NCBI RefSeq assembly: GCF_019443965.1
Contig: NZ_CP040814.1
Coordinates: 2,294,001 to 2,358,000 of the forward strand
Length of the DNA: 64,000 bases
Source: Salinibacterium sp. M195
Lineage (GTDB): Bacteria > Actinomycetota > Actinomycetes > Actinomycetales > Microbacteriaceae
Reading direction: 5' to 3'
Shown one piece after another: positions 49,989 to 59,134 of the stretch. The translations under genes and the position numbers were made by a program. The stretch's first letter is position 1. The number at the start of each line of letters is the position of its first letter. The notes under the pieces were generated by a model. The model ran no database searches and was not told where the DNA came from. It saw only the letters and a list, made by a program, of their open reading frames with translations.

Positions 49989-52238
49989 TTAGCTTTCCTC
50001 AGCAGGAGCCGCTGCTTCTGCGTCAGACTCATCGGTAACCGGTGCGAGCGAAAGCTTGCCACGGTCATCAATCTTGGTGATCTCAACCTGAATCTTCTGG
50101 CCGACTCCGAGCACGTCTTCGACGTTCTCGACACGCTTGCCACCGGCAAGCTTGCGAACCTCAGAGATGTGCAGCAGTCCGTCTTTACCAGGAGTAAGCG
50201 ATACGAATGCACCGAAGGTAGCGATCTTGACGACCGTACCCAAGAAGCGCTCGCCAACCTCAGGGTTGAGCGGGTTCGCGATGGCGTTAACCGCCGCGCG
50301 TGCAGCCTCAGCAGAAGGACCATCAACAGCGCCGATGTAGACGGTTCCGTCATCCTCAATCGAGATGTCGGCTCCGGTGTCATCCTGGATCTGGTTGATG
50401 TTCTTGCCCTTAGGGCCAATCAGCTCACCGATCTTGTCGATCGGAATCTGAACCGAGATCACGCGAGGCGCCGTGGGGGCCATCTCATCGGGAGCATCGA
50501 TTGCAGCGTTGATCACCGAAAGAATCGCCGTACGCGCTTCCTTAGCCTGCTTGAGTGCACCGTCGAGAACCGACGAAGGCAAACCAGCGAGCTTGGTGTC
50601 GAGCTGAATAGCGGTAACGAATTCGCTCGTACCGGCAACCTTGAAGTCCATGTCGCCGAGTGCGTCTTCAGCACCGAGGATGTCGGTGAGAGCTGCATAG
50701 CGAGTAACGCCGTCAACCTCATCCGAGATCAGACCCATGGCGATACCCGCAACCGGTGCGCGCAGCGGCACACCAGCGTTGAGCAGCGACAGAGTTGACG
50801 CACAGACGGAACCCATTGACGTTGAACCGTTGGAACCGAGAGCCTCGGAAACCTGGCGGATCGCGTAAGGGAATTCTTCGCGGGGCGGCAGTACGGGCAC
50901 GAGGGCACGCTCTGCAAGGAACCCGTGACCGATTTCGCGACGCTTCGGGCTGCCAACTCGACCGGTTTCACCAGTCGAGTATGGCGGGAAGTTGTAGTGG
51001 TGCATGTAGCGCTTCTTGGTCACTGGGGCCAGTGAGTCAATCTGCTGCTCCATCTTGAGCATGTTCAACGTGGTGACACCCAAGATCTGAGTCTCGCCGC
51101 GCTGGAAGATTGCCGAACCGTGAACGCGAGGAATGACCTCGACCTCGGCGTCGAGCGCACGAATGTCGCTCAAGCCACGGCCGTCGATACGGATTCCCTC
51201 GGTGAGCACGCGGGCGCGCATGACCTTCTTGCTGACAGCCTTGTATGCGCCGCCAACCATCGCGAGAACGTCTTCGCCGAGTTCTTCAGCGTCAACCTTC
51301 GACTGAACCTCAGCCTTGACGCGAGCCTTGAGCTCGTCGTCTGCGGTCTGGCGCTCGATCTTGTCAGCGATCTTGTAGACATCGCGAAGCTCTGCCTCAG
51401 CGATTTCGCTGACCGCGTTGTACGCCTGGTCGGAGTACGGCGGGAAGAGCTTGAACTCGGCAACAGGCTTTGCGGCCTTGGTCGAAACCTCGAGCTGAGC
51501 CTTCACAAGCTGCTTGAGGAACGGCTTGGCTGCTTCGAGGCCCTGAGCAACAACGGCCTCATCTGGCTTGGTTGCGCCGGCCTTGATGAGCTCCCAGCTG
51601 TTCTCGGTCGCTTCTGCTTCAACCATCATGATGGCGATGTCTTCTTCACCCTGGTCGTTGGTGACCATGCGGCCAGCAACAGTGAGGTCGAAGACAGCGT
51701 CAGCAAGCTGGCTGTGCTTCGGGAAGGCAACCCACTGGTCACCGATCAATGCCAGGCGAATGCCGGCAATCGGGCCATAGAACGGAAGCCCCGAGATCTG
51801 GGTGCTGAGCGATGCAGCGTTGATCGAAAGAGCGTCGTAGAACTCGTCGGGAGCAATGCTCAGAACGGTGATGACGATCTGAACTTCGTTGCGGAGTCCC
51901 TCAACGAAGGTCGGACGCATCGGGCGGTCGATGAGACGGCAAACGAGAATCGCTTCCGTCGAGGGACGACCCTCGCGGCGGAAGAAGCTTCCGGGGATCT
52001 TGCCTGCTGCGTATGAACGCTCTTCAACATCCACAGTGAGTGGGAAGAAGTCGAAGCCTTCACGCGGGTGCTTGCCAGCGCTTGTCGCGCTCAAGATCAT
52101 TGTTTCTTCGTCGAGGTACGCAGCGACGGCACCCTGTGCCTGCTGAGCGAGTCGACCGGTTTCGAAGCGCACGGTGCGCTTGCCGAACTTACCGTTATCG
52201 AGAACGGCTTCGGCGAATGTGATTTCTGGACCCTCCAT
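49989..52238 (-). CDS. pnp: Polyribonucleotide nucleotidyltransferase (PNPase)
   Basis: A 749-residue phosphorolytic 3'-5' exoribonuclease. Two RNase PH domains (about 10-230 and 330-560), an all-helix domain between them, a KH domain with [21 protein letters not shown] (split at [14 protein letters not shown]), and a C-terminal S1 domain ([17 protein letters not shown]) are visible. I chose the ATG at 52238, which has AAAGGAG upstream. Normally rpsO lies directly upstream; here it is about 10.7 kb away. Confidence 0.97.
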   Translation of the reverse strand: MEGPEITFAEAVLDNGKFGKRTVRFETGRLAQQAQGAVAAYLDEETMILSATSAGKHPREGFDFFPLTVDVEERSYAAGKIPGSFFRREGRPSTEAILVCRLIDRPMRPTFVEGLRNEVQIVITVLSIAPDEFYDALSINAASLSTQISGLPFYGPIAGIRLALIGDQWVAFPKHSQLADAVFDLTVAGRMVTNDQGEEDIAIMMVEAEATENSWELIKAGATKPDEAVVAQGLEAAKPFLKQLVKAQLEVSTKAAKPVAEFKLFPPYSDQAYNAVSEIAEAELRDVYKIADKIERQTADDELKARVKAEVQSKVDAEELGEDVLAMVGGAYKAVSKKVMRARVLTEGIRIDGRGLSDIRALDAEVEVIPRVHGSAIFQRGETQILGVTTLNMLKMEQQIDSLAPVTKKRYMHHYNFPPYSTGETGRVGSPKRREIGHGFLAERALVPVLPPREEFPYAIRQVSEALGSNGSTSMGSVCASTLSLLNAGVPLRAPVAGIAMGLISDEVDGVTRYAALTDILGAEDALGDMDFKVAGTSEFVTAIQLDTKLAGLPSSVLDGALKQAKEARTAILSVINAAIDAPDEMAPTAPRVISVQIPIDKIGELIGPKGKNINQIQDDTGADISIEDDGTVYIGAVDGPSAEAARAAVNAIANPLNPEVGERFLGTVVKIATFGAFVSLTPGKDGLLHISEVRKLAGGKRVENVEDVLGVGQKIQVEITKIDDRGKLSLAPVTDESDAEAAAPAEES

Positions 52239-52547
52239 GCGGGGGTTTCTCCTTTGTTTTACGTCGCGCACCCGTGTGGTGTGCGACTCGTCAAGGAGCA
52301 GGAGCGGGCAGAAGGACGCGATGGTTCATGCGCATGCCTAGAGTGGCGGCGCATGTCTGGTCAACAGTAGAAAGCCTCCGAACGACTCGGAAAATTACCA
52401 CCGGTGACCAGCTTCTTGCCAGCCTGCTCCGTACGTTGCCCTACAACTACGTGGACAACTCCCACAATCGTATCATTAGGCACCTTCCGACCCCTGAAAT
52501 CAGCGGTATCGACACGCGCAGCCGCCCCGTCGTTTACTCTTGGGGGT
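52239..52547. other. Intergenic region: pnp leader and DUF5302 promoter
   Basis: This 309 bp gap separates the divergent pnp and DUF5302 genes. On the pnp side a hairpin (GTCGC-GCACC / GGTG-TGCGAC, 52263-52287) lies within 50 bases of the start codon. Structured leaders before pnp are known in actinobacteria (the Actino-pnp motif), and this could be one; I could not check its consensus. No protein gene is supported. Confidence 0.4.
52263..52287 (-). ncRNA. Hairpin in the pnp 5' leader
   Basis: Nested arms GTCGC / GCGAC and CACC / GGTG pair around ACA, 25 bases upstream of the pnp ATG. It could belong to an autoregulatory leader cut by RNase III and PNPase, or to the Actino-pnp motif. Confidence 0.35.
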
Positions 52548-52730
52548 ATGGAACCCACAGAAGAAACACCCTCTGCGAGCGAAGAGAACAAGCGCAGGTT
52601 CCGCGAGGCGCTTGATCGCAAGCAGGGCAAAGAAACATCGCGCCCCGGCCACTTGGATGCCGAATCGGCTATCCACGGCACGCAAGACCGCGCAGATCAC
52701 AAGCGCGACTTCCGCCGCAAAACGGGATAA
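52548..52730 (+). CDS. DUF5302 family protein
   Basis: A 60-residue, highly charged small protein: MEPTEETPSASEENKRRFRE, then EALDRKQGKETSRPGHL and a C-terminal RRKTG. This composition (acidic start, KxRFREALxRKQ core, basic end) matches the actinobacterial DUF5302 family of unknown function. A GGGGGT run lies just before the ATG. It stands alone, divergent from pnp. Confidence 0.75.
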   Translation: MEPTEETPSASEENKRRFREALDRKQGKETSRPGHLDAESAIHGTQDRADHKRDFRRKTG

Positions 52731-52846
52731 GCAAGCGAAACGACCGCTGCCGCCCGGCGACACCGCGTGGATTACACCCCGCGGAGTTCGCCGAGCAGCG
52801 CGGCTAGTCATTGCAGCGCAACCAACTAGTGCAGCACTGCTCGCTA

Positions 52847-53479
52847 CTACTGGGCGCCGAAACTGCCCACCGGGCTGAAGCCCTCAGGCAACGCGAAAGG
52901 ATCGACCGCCTGGTCAGATCGATCAGATACCGCGGCGAGCGCCGCCAACTCCCCTGCTGCACGAGCAATTCGCCCCGGGAGAGTGCTGGCTGCGCTGTCT
53001 CCCCCGCTTCCCCAATCGGCGGATGCCGCATACACCCCGGTAGGCACCGCCACGGCGTGCAGGTAGCTGAATAGCGGTCGCATCGCATAGTCAATCGCAA
53101 GCGAGTGGCGATCGGTTCCGCCGGTCGCGCCGAGCAGCACTGGCAGGTCCGTGAGCGATTGCGGATCGAGTATGTCGATGAATGACTTGAAGAGTCCGCT
53201 ATAGCTCGTGGTGAAGATGGGCGTGACGGCGATGAGTCCGTCTGCGCCCGTGACAGCGGCGATGGCCGCGTCGAGCTTGGCACTCGGGAAGCCCGTGAGC
53301 AGGTTGTTCGTCACATCGTGCGCGAGGTCGCGCAATTCGATCACCGTCACGTCTGCTTCGATGCCGCGTTCCCGCAGATCACTGACGGTTGCCTCGGTGA
53401 GCCGGTCGGCGAGCAGTCGGGTTGATGAAGGCTGACTGAGGCCAGCGGCGATGACGGCAATCTTCTTGACGTCAGACAT
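52847..53479 (-). CDS. NADPH-dependent FMN reductase (LLM-partnered type)
   Basis: A 210-residue flavodoxin-like reductase. The FMN loop is SQPSSTRLLADRLTEAT near the N-terminus; TPIFTTSYSGLFKSFIDIL and VLLGATGGTDRHSLAIDYAM are further conserved patches. It probably supplies reduced flavin to the LLM oxidoreductase encoded 57 bp upstream, a pairing common in actinobacteria. Confidence 0.88.
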   Translation of the reverse strand: MSDVKKIAVIAAGLSQPSSTRLLADRLTEATVSDLRERGIEADVTVIELRDLAHDVTNNLLTGFPSAKLDAAIAAVTGADGLIAVTPIFTTSYSGLFKSFIDILDPQSLTDLPVLLGATGGTDRHSLAIDYAMRPLFSYLHAVAVPTGVYAASADWGSGGDSAASTLPGRIARAAGELAALAAVSDRSDQAVDPFALPEGFSPVGSFGAQ

Positions 53480-53536
53480 GGTGTGCTTCTTTCTCAGTGC
53501 GTAATAGTGCGGGTGGTTGCGCGGCGGGTGTCATGA

Positions 53537-54652
53537 CTAGACGGTTGCGGGGGCGCCGGCTGCGGAGGCAGCGAGCGCCGCATCCCGCTTGGCAACGAGC
53601 GAGGCGTGGGTCGGGGCATCCGGAACTTCGGCGGGGCGGTTGGTCGCGAACTCTTTGCGGAGTACGGGCACGACCTCTTCACCGAGAATGTCGAGCTGCT
53701 CGAGAACGGTCTTGAGCGGTAGGCCGGCGTGGTCCATGAGGAAGAGCTGACGTTGGTAGTCACCGAAGTGTTCGCGCATTCCGGCGTACTTGTCGATGAC
53801 CTCCTGGGGGCTGCCGACAGCGAGAGGCGTCTGTTCGGTGAAGTCTTCCATCGACGGTCCGTGGCCGTACACGGGAGCGTTGTCGAAGTATGGACGAAAC
53901 TCTGCCTTCGCCGACTGTGAGCTGCTGCGCATGAACGCCTGACCACCGAGTCCCACAATGGCCTGCGCTGCACTGCCATGGCCGTAGTGCTCGAAGCGCT
54001 GACGGTAGTAGCTCACCAGGCGCATGTAGTGCTCTTTGGGCCAGAAGATGTTGTTCGCGAAGAAACCGTCTCCATAGAACGCGGCCTGCTCAGCAATCTC
54101 AGGACTGCGAATCGAGCCGTGCCAGACGAAGGGAGGTACGCCATCCAGCGGACGTGGGGTTGATTGGAAGCCCTGCAGCGGTGTGCGGTACTTGCCCTCC
54201 CAGTTCACGAACTCTTCACGCCACAGTTTGTGCAGCAGCGAATAGTTTTCGATAGCGAGTGGGATGCCCTCACGAATGTCTTTGCCGAACCACGGGTAGA
54301 CCGGGCCAGTGTTTCCGCGGCCCATCATGAGGTCGGCGCGACCATCGGAGAGGTGCTGAAGCATGGCGTAGTCTTCCGCGATCTTCACGGGATCGTTCGT
54401 CGTGATGAGCGTCGTGCTCGTCGACAGTATGAGCTTCTCGGTCTGAGCCGCGATGTACGCGAGTGTCGTTGTCGGGCTTGAGGAGACGAACGGCGGGTTG
54501 TGGTGCTCCCCCAGGGCGAAGACGTCGAGCCCGACTTCTTCCGCTTTCTTTGCGATCGTGACGATGTTCTTGATGCGCTCGCCTTCGGTGGGCGTGCGGC
54601 CGTTTGTCGGGTCAGTCGTGACGTCGCTAACGGTGAAAATTCCGAACTGCAT
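53537..54652 (-). CDS. LLM-class flavin-dependent oxidoreductase
   Basis: A 371-residue luciferase-like monooxygenase: MQFGIFTVSDVTTDPTNG at the start, ALGEHHNPPFVSSSPTTTLA, LSTSTTLITTNDPVKIAEDY and a C-terminal LEQLDILGEEVVPVLRKEFA. It uses reduced FMN and oxygen on an unknown substrate. GGAG lies 8 bases before the ATG. It is divergent from the esterase gene, across a region with the palindrome ACCGCC-AAAT-GGCGGT. Confidence 0.9.
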   Translation of the reverse strand: MQFGIFTVSDVTTDPTNGRTPTEGERIKNIVTIAKKAEEVGLDVFALGEHHNPPFVSSSPTTTLAYIAAQTEKLILSTSTTLITTNDPVKIAEDYAMLQHLSDGRADLMMGRGNTGPVYPWFGKDIREGIPLAIENYSLLHKLWREEFVNWEGKYRTPLQGFQSTPRPLDGVPPFVWHGSIRSPEIAEQAAFYGDGFFANNIFWPKEHYMRLVSYYRQRFEHYGHGSAAQAIVGLGGQAFMRSSSQSAKAEFRPYFDNAPVYGHGPSMEDFTEQTPLAVGSPQEVIDKYAGMREHFGDYQRQLFLMDHAGLPLKTVLEQLDILGEEVVPVLRKEFATNRPAEVPDAPTHASLVAKRDAALAASAAGAPATV

Positions 54653-54736
54653 GGTGTGCTCCGGTCTCCCAAAATCTGGCTGGATGAATCAGTTATCCGG
54701 TTCAACCACGCTGTTTCCCGATAATTCCGGCCGGGT

Positions 54737-54752
54737 ACCGCCAAATGGCGGT
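54737..54752. promoter_or_regulatory. Palindrome in the LLM/esterase divergent promoter region
   Basis: ACCGCC-AAAT-GGCGGT is a perfect palindrome. A further half-site, TGGCGGTAC, occurs at 54778-54786. It is a plausible operator for one of the two genes. Confidence 0.45.
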
Positions 54753-54859
54753 TAAGGAACGCTGAACGTGGAATGACTGGCGGTACTGTCGTGGCGCCCG
54801 CAGGCTCTAGCGTGGAGATAGGCCGTCACACTGGCGTGACGCAGACCAATGGAGGTCTC

Positions 54860-55825
54860 ATGACTACGAACAATGTTCATCCCGCTCCCCCGTTCGACGC
54901 CGAGCTGGCCGCAGTTCTCGGCGTTGTCAACGAACAACTCCCGCCAACAGTCACTCCGGAGATGATTGACCTCCTGCGCGCGGGATTCGTCACCGATGTG
55001 CCTGCGCTGCTTGACGGTCGCTCGATCAGTCATCGCGAGCAAACAATTCCTGGACCCGATGGTGACCTCATCGTCTCGATCTTCGCGCGCGACGATCACA
55101 GTGCGCCCGGTCCGGGGATTTTCCACACCCATGGCGGCGGCATGATCATTGGGGACCGCTTCACCGGCATGGAAACAATGCTGTCGTGGATCAACGAGCT
55201 GGATGCTGTAGTCGTCTCTGTCGAGTACCGGCTGGCCCCCGAGCATCCTGACCCTGCACCGGTTGAGGACTGCTATGCGGGCCTCGTGTGGACGGCAGCC
55301 AACGCCGCTGAACTCGGCATCGATCCCGCCAAGTTGATTATCTCCGGCGGAAGCGCCGGTGGCGGCCTTGCGGCAGGCACCGCTCTACTGGCGCGAGACC
55401 GCGGTGGACCGCACCTTGCCGCTCAGGTGCTGATTTATCCCATGATTGATGACCGCAACGAAACCGTCTCTAGCCATCAAATTGATGGAACCGGGGTGTG
55501 GGATCGCGGCAGCAACGACACCGGGTGGGATGCATTGCTTGGTGATCGCCGCAAGACCGATCAGGTCTCGATCTACGCTGCCCCAGCGCGCGCTACGGAT
55601 CTCAGCAATCTGCCTCCCACGTTCATCGATGTGGGGACATCGGAGGTATTCCGCGATGAGGATGTCGCTTATGCGTCGACTATCTGGGCATCCGGCGGAA
55701 ACTGTGAGCTTCACGTCTGGCCAGGTGGCTTCCACGGCTACGACTCGATGGCCCCCTTCGCCGCGCTGTCCGTCGCCACTCAGGACGCTCGACTCAACTG
55801 GCTTCGCCGCACGCTTGGCGTGTAA
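54860..55825 (+). CDS. Alpha/beta hydrolase (HSL-family esterase)
   Basis: A 321-residue esterase or lipase of the hormone-sensitive lipase group. The oxyanion motif HTHGGG is at about 89-94, the nucleophile Ser165 lies in SGGSAGGGLAAG, and the Asp (DVGTSEVFRDED) and His (GGFHGYD) complete the triad. The ATG at 54860 has GGAGG six bases upstream; an earlier in-frame start would run into the palindromic promoter region. Substrate unknown. Confidence 0.9.
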   Translation: MTTNNVHPAPPFDAELAAVLGVVNEQLPPTVTPEMIDLLRAGFVTDVPALLDGRSISHREQTIPGPDGDLIVSIFARDDHSAPGPGIFHTHGGGMIIGDRFTGMETMLSWINELDAVVVSVEYRLAPEHPDPAPVEDCYAGLVWTAANAAELGIDPAKLIISGGSAGGGLAAGTALLARDRGGPHLAAQVLIYPMIDDRNETVSSHQIDGTGVWDRGSNDTGWDALLGDRRKTDQVSIYAAPARATDLSNLPPTFIDVGTSEVFRDEDVAYASTIWASGGNCELHVWPGGFHGYDSMAPFAALSVATQDARLNWLRRTLGV

Positions 55826-55861
55826 CAAGCCGGCAGGCTGCACCGCCAGCGGTACCGCTGA

Positions 55862-55923
55862 GGTTCGAGCCCTGACTGCGACTGTCTGTTCAGGGGCGGC
55901 CGCAATAGAGTAGGGCTCGAACC
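55862..55923. repeat. Inverted repeat upstream of the PucR-like regulator
   Basis: GGTTCGAGCCCT (55862-55873) is repeated in reverse complement, AGGGCTCGAACC (55912-55923), with 38 bases between. It ends 18 bases before the ATG of the regulator and follows the esterase gene. It could be an operator pair or a large terminator. Confidence 0.55.
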
Positions 55924-55941
55924 ACAGAGGGCGGAACGAGA

Positions 55942-56949
55942 ATGCAAGAACTAGCCGGACGCTTGAAAGCGCTCGACCCCGAAGCCAGCGAAACTCTGCG
56001 GGTGATCTCGTACTTCGATGCGCTCACCGCAGGCCACGCGAGTGCTGAAGTGCTTTTGCGCGGAGCCAGTATGCTCGCCGGATGCCCCGCCGGGATCACC
56101 TCGCCAGCCCTCGGCCTTCGCGTTGATGAACGAGGGCGCCGCAGTGCCGATTCACGAGCGCCGGAGTCGTGGCCAGCTCGCGCCGTTACCGGTGGAGGCA
56201 CTGTCTGGCTCGAGCGAGACGGAAATGCTCACGCGAACGACGACATGATCCTTGAGCGCGTCGCGCTCGCCCTCGGCATCCTGTTCGAACGCACCGGCCC
56301 TACCGAGTCGGTTCATAATCCCGTCGAACCCCTTCTCGACCCTGCCGAAACCATCGAGCACCGGCAAGCCGCAGCCCAGACTCTCCATTTGGTCTCCACA
56401 ACCCGCTATCGCGTTATCGCTCAGCCGGCGAGCACAACCAACGCCGCGGCCGGACCGTCCGCCGTCATCTCTACCGTGGCGGGTGCTGTGCGCGCCGAAA
56501 TCGTATTGAGCACGGATGCCGTGGTCGCCCCGCGTGCTGGCATCGGCATCGCTGCTTCCCCCGCTGACCTTGTGCGCTCTTGGCTATCGGCGCTCACGGC
56601 GCTGCGGTTGACTTCCGACCATGAGCCCGTACTTCATGGCGACGATCTTGGTTCGTTGTTGTTGCTCGCCGAGATCAGTCCCGCCGGAGCTCCGGAAAAT
56701 TGCGATCTGCAGTCGCTTGGCGTCGTGATTCGTGAGACGCCGCGCATCCTTCCGATGCTTGACACTCTCGCCGCAAGCGACAGCCTCCGTGCAGCCGCGA
56801 CTACCCTCGGATTTCATCACTCAACCGTGCAGTCGCGTGCGGAAGAACTCAGCGCCAAGCTCGGTTTCGACGTGCGCACGTCGCGCGGTCGCACCCGGCT
56901 CTCCGTTGCTCTGGCGCTTCACCGGCTCGAGACCACTCACTTCGACTAA
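55942..56949 (+). CDS. PucR/CdaR-like transcriptional regulator
   Basis: A 335-residue protein. The N-terminal two-thirds resembles a sensory GAF-like domain without clear motifs. The C-terminal 60 residues form the helix-turn-helix of the PucR family (LRAAATTLGFHHSTVQSRAE, then ELSAKLGFDVRTSRGRTRL). It likely controls the esterase or LLM genes next to it, or itself through the inverted repeat upstream. The ligand is unknown. Confidence 0.7.
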   Translation: MQELAGRLKALDPEASETLRVISYFDALTAGHASAEVLLRGASMLAGCPAGITSPALGLRVDERGRRSADSRAPESWPARAVTGGGTVWLERDGNAHANDDMILERVALALGILFERTGPTESVHNPVEPLLDPAETIEHRQAAAQTLHLVSTTRYRVIAQPASTTNAAAGPSAVISTVAGAVRAEIVLSTDAVVAPRAGIGIAASPADLVRSWLSALTALRLTSDHEPVLHGDDLGSLLLLAEISPAGAPENCDLQSLGVVIRETPRILPMLDTLAASDSLRAAATTLGFHHSTVQSRAEELSAKLGFDVRTSRGRTRLSVALALHRLETTHFD

Positions 56950-56993
56950 TCGGAGTTCGGGCGCTAGCCGACAGGGAAGAGCAGCGGCGTTCG

Positions 56994-57899
56994 CTACGCC
57001 TCGGTTGAGAGCTGACCGCGCACGATGGAGTCGCCGGAGTGAGCCGGGTTTCCGTCGAACTGTTCCTCAGAGATATCGACGAGGTCGTAGCTCGAAATGT
57101 CGAGGCCGTCGGGAACAGTGAACTGGCCTGACGTGCCTTCAACGATTCCGAGGCTGACGAGAGCCGTGGCATCCGTCGTAATCAGCCAGACTTCGCGATA
57201 GCCACCGTCGGTCGCGGGAGCATCGAAGTTGACGTCAATGACGCGCGTGCCATCGGGCAGCTGCTCAAGCTTGGCTTCACCAGTGGAATCTGGCCACGCC
57301 GGGAACGCGTCGAGAGTTGCGCTCGCGAGGATGGTCGGCTGTTCGGCGGGGCTGAAAGTTGACCACAACGCGGTACCGGCGCTCGCGACAAGGGCTACAG
57401 CGGCCGCGGCGGCAACGATGCCAACCCACGGGCGACGTCGGCGCTCGGCGAGCGAGTGCACGGTTGCGCCTGCGGCCGAGACATCATGAGAGGCGGGAGC
57501 ATCGGCAACGCCATCGGCAGCATCCGGAGTTGCGCTGGGTGCGATCGAAGCATCAACGGTGTCATGGCTGCGTGCCGCACGCGTGCTAGCAAGGTCGTCA
57601 CTAGAGCGTGTGTCATTCGAGACATCGTCGAGCGTGTCGACGGCAGCCAACACGGCTTCAACTCCCGCGGCGGGCGGTGCCAACGACAGCTCGTCGCTGA
57701 TGCGATCCCAGACGCGCGAGGGCGCTTCGAGGAGTTCACCCGCATCGAAAGTGGAGCGGCCGATCATTGCAGCACGCGAGAGGATTTCGATCTCGCGGCG
57801 GCACTGGTCACATCCGCTAACGTGCACACTGTCTTCGGGGAGGGCAACTTGCTCACCCAGGGCGAGCAGCGCAAGGACCTCAGGATCAACGTGTCGCAT
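56994..57899 (-). CDS. Anti-sigma factor (RskA-like)
   Basis: A 301-residue membrane protein. The N-terminal zinc-binding anti-sigma motif HVSGCDQC (H26, C30, C33) is complete, followed by a long linker with Asp/Ala-rich sequence, one membrane helix (about 155-176, IVAAAAAVALVASAGTALW) and an extracytoplasmic RskA-type domain (about 180-301). It holds the sigma factor encoded upstream. It overlaps that gene by 14 bases. Proteolysis on the outside would release the sigma factor. Confidence 0.87.
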   Translation of the reverse strand: MRHVDPEVLALLALGEQVALPEDSVHVSGCDQCRREIEILSRAAMIGRSTFDAGELLEAPSRVWDRISDELSLAPPAAGVEAVLAAVDTLDDVSNDTRSSDDLASTRAARSHDTVDASIAPSATPDAADGVADAPASHDVSAAGATVHSLAERRRRPWVGIVAAAAAVALVASAGTALWSTFSPAEQPTILASATLDAFPAWPDSTGEAKLEQLPDGTRVIDVNFDAPATDGGYREVWLITTDATALVSLGIVEGTSGQFTVPDGLDISSYDLVDISEEQFDGNPAHSGDSIVRGQLSTEA

Positions 57900-58470
57900 A
57901 GGTCGCCTCCAATCGTGTTCGCATCCGTTGCAGACTGCGCCGGATATGGCTCTTGACCGTGCCTAAAGGTAGTTCGAGACGGTCAGCTATTTGGTTGTGG
58001 GTGAGATCGTCGAAAAATGCTAATCGCATGATTGCTTGAGCATCTGGCTCGAGGCGAGAGATCTCGTCGGCAACCATCAGGGTGTCGGCCAAGTCGAAGT
58101 CTTCCACGACGGCCTCTCCCCTCGATGTCGTTGACGCGAGTTCTTCGTGAAGCCGGCGGATCCGAGCGCGAGCTTCGTGCGTGTCGGCGATCTTGTTCTT
58201 GGTGATTCCGACGAGCCAAGCCGACAGGCTCGATCTCTCAGGCCTGAAACTTGAGCGTCCGGTCCAGGCTGAGACGAAGACTTTTTGAGTGACGTCTTCT
58301 GCATCGCCGCGATCGCCGAGCGAGCGAACCGCCAGAGTGAAGACGAGCGATGACCACCGCTTGTACACCTCCGCGAGCGCCGCTTCGTCGCCCGCGATGA
58401 ACGCCTGCGTCATGCGGGCTTCGTCTGCGGCTTCGTCGTCGGTCATAGCTCTCCGGTTGAAGGTGTTCAT
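57886..58470 (-). CDS. ECF RNA polymerase sigma factor (SigK-like)
   Basis: A 194-residue sigma-70 family protein. Region 2 (LVFTLAVRSLGDRGDAEDVT, about 48-68, then QKVFVSAWTGRSSFRP) and region 4 (LEPDAQAIMRLAFFDDLTHN, then QIADRLELPLGTVKSHIRRS) are clear. Its ATG overlaps the sortase stop (ATGA). It pairs with the anti-sigma factor downstream; similarity to SigK is inferred from the RskA-like partner. Confidence 0.9.
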   Translation of the reverse strand: MNTFNRRAMTDDEAADEARMTQAFIAGDEAALAEVYKRWSSLVFTLAVRSLGDRGDAEDVTQKVFVSAWTGRSSFRPERSSLSAWLVGITKNKIADTHEARARIRRLHEELASTTSRGEAVVEDFDLADTLMVADEISRLEPDAQAIMRLAFFDDLTHNQIADRLELPLGTVKSHIRRSLQRMRTRLEATYATR

Positions 58471-59069
58471 AGCGGGTTTGCGATCGCTATGACGTTGTCA
58501 GAATAGTTCAAGACGTTCTGATCGAACTGTCCCCCACACGTGATGAGCACAATTCGTGGTGCTCCATCGCGGTCGAAGACCTGGTCGAGGGGCAGTTGTT
58601 TCTTCTCGATGTTCTGCACGGATTCGAGAACGTAGCGGTGACCGACGCCGTCATCTGTTGTCACGATGATTTCGGCATCCGCGGGCATCTCTTTGAGACT
58701 CGCGAAGGGGCCAAGGCCCTGTTCGAAGTCGTCGACATGGGCGGTGATCACGGTCGAACCGGTGTCGCTGGCGGGTGAGGGACCGTAGCGGTACCAGCCG
58801 GCGACCCGAATATTTTCGGGGATCTGCATGAGGCCGTCATCCTCGACTCCGACCGGCGTGATCTGGATATCGATGGAGACAGAAGGAATTTGGATGCGAA
58901 CCGGGGCAGCAAGCTGCTCTACCGGCGCAAGTGCACTCGACTGGCGGGGCACATCGATTTCTGCCGTGGGCAGTGGCGCCGGCGCCGGGGCGATGGATTC
59001 TGCAGGGACTGCAGCACAGCCAGCAAGGAGAAGCGCCATGACCGCGAGGGCTAGTGTTCTCGGGGCCAT
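58467..59069 (-). CDS. Lipoprotein class F sortase-like transpeptidase
   Basis: A 200-residue exported protein. The N-terminus (MAPRTLALAVMALLLAGC) is a lipoprotein signal with the lipobox LAGC at C18, then a Pro/Ala-rich linker (about 20-55) and a sortase domain (about 56-200). The catalytic histidine H111 is in VITAHVDD and the cysteine C178 is in LITCGG. No arginine follows the cysteine, so the usual catalytic Arg is not obvious. AAGGAG precedes the ATG. It probably acts on the DUF4397 protein or another surface protein. Confidence 0.83.
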   Translation of the reverse strand: MAPRTLALAVMALLLAGCAAVPAESIAPAPAPLPTAEIDVPRQSSALAPVEQLAAPVRIQIPSVSIDIQITPVGVEDDGLMQIPENIRVAGWYRYGPSPASDTGSTVITAHVDDFEQGLGPFASLKEMPADAEIIVTTDDGVGHRYVLESVQNIEKKQLPLDQVFDRDGAPRIVLITCGGQFDQNVLNYSDNVIAIANPL

Positions 59070-59134
59070 GACGTTCTCCTTGCTGGGGTGTGTGTGCTGG
59101 TCGTACTGGTCGTGCTGTGGATGTTGTGCTGTGA

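Noticed and set aside
51120..52016. A 298-codon open frame opposite pnp
   Set aside because: It is the antisense of the PNPase core and has no recognisable domain or ribosome binding site.
55862..55923. GGTTCGAGCC resembles a tRNA T-arm
   Set aside because: No cloverleaf, anticodon stem or CCA end could be built around it; the reverse complement copy shows it is a simple inverted repeat.
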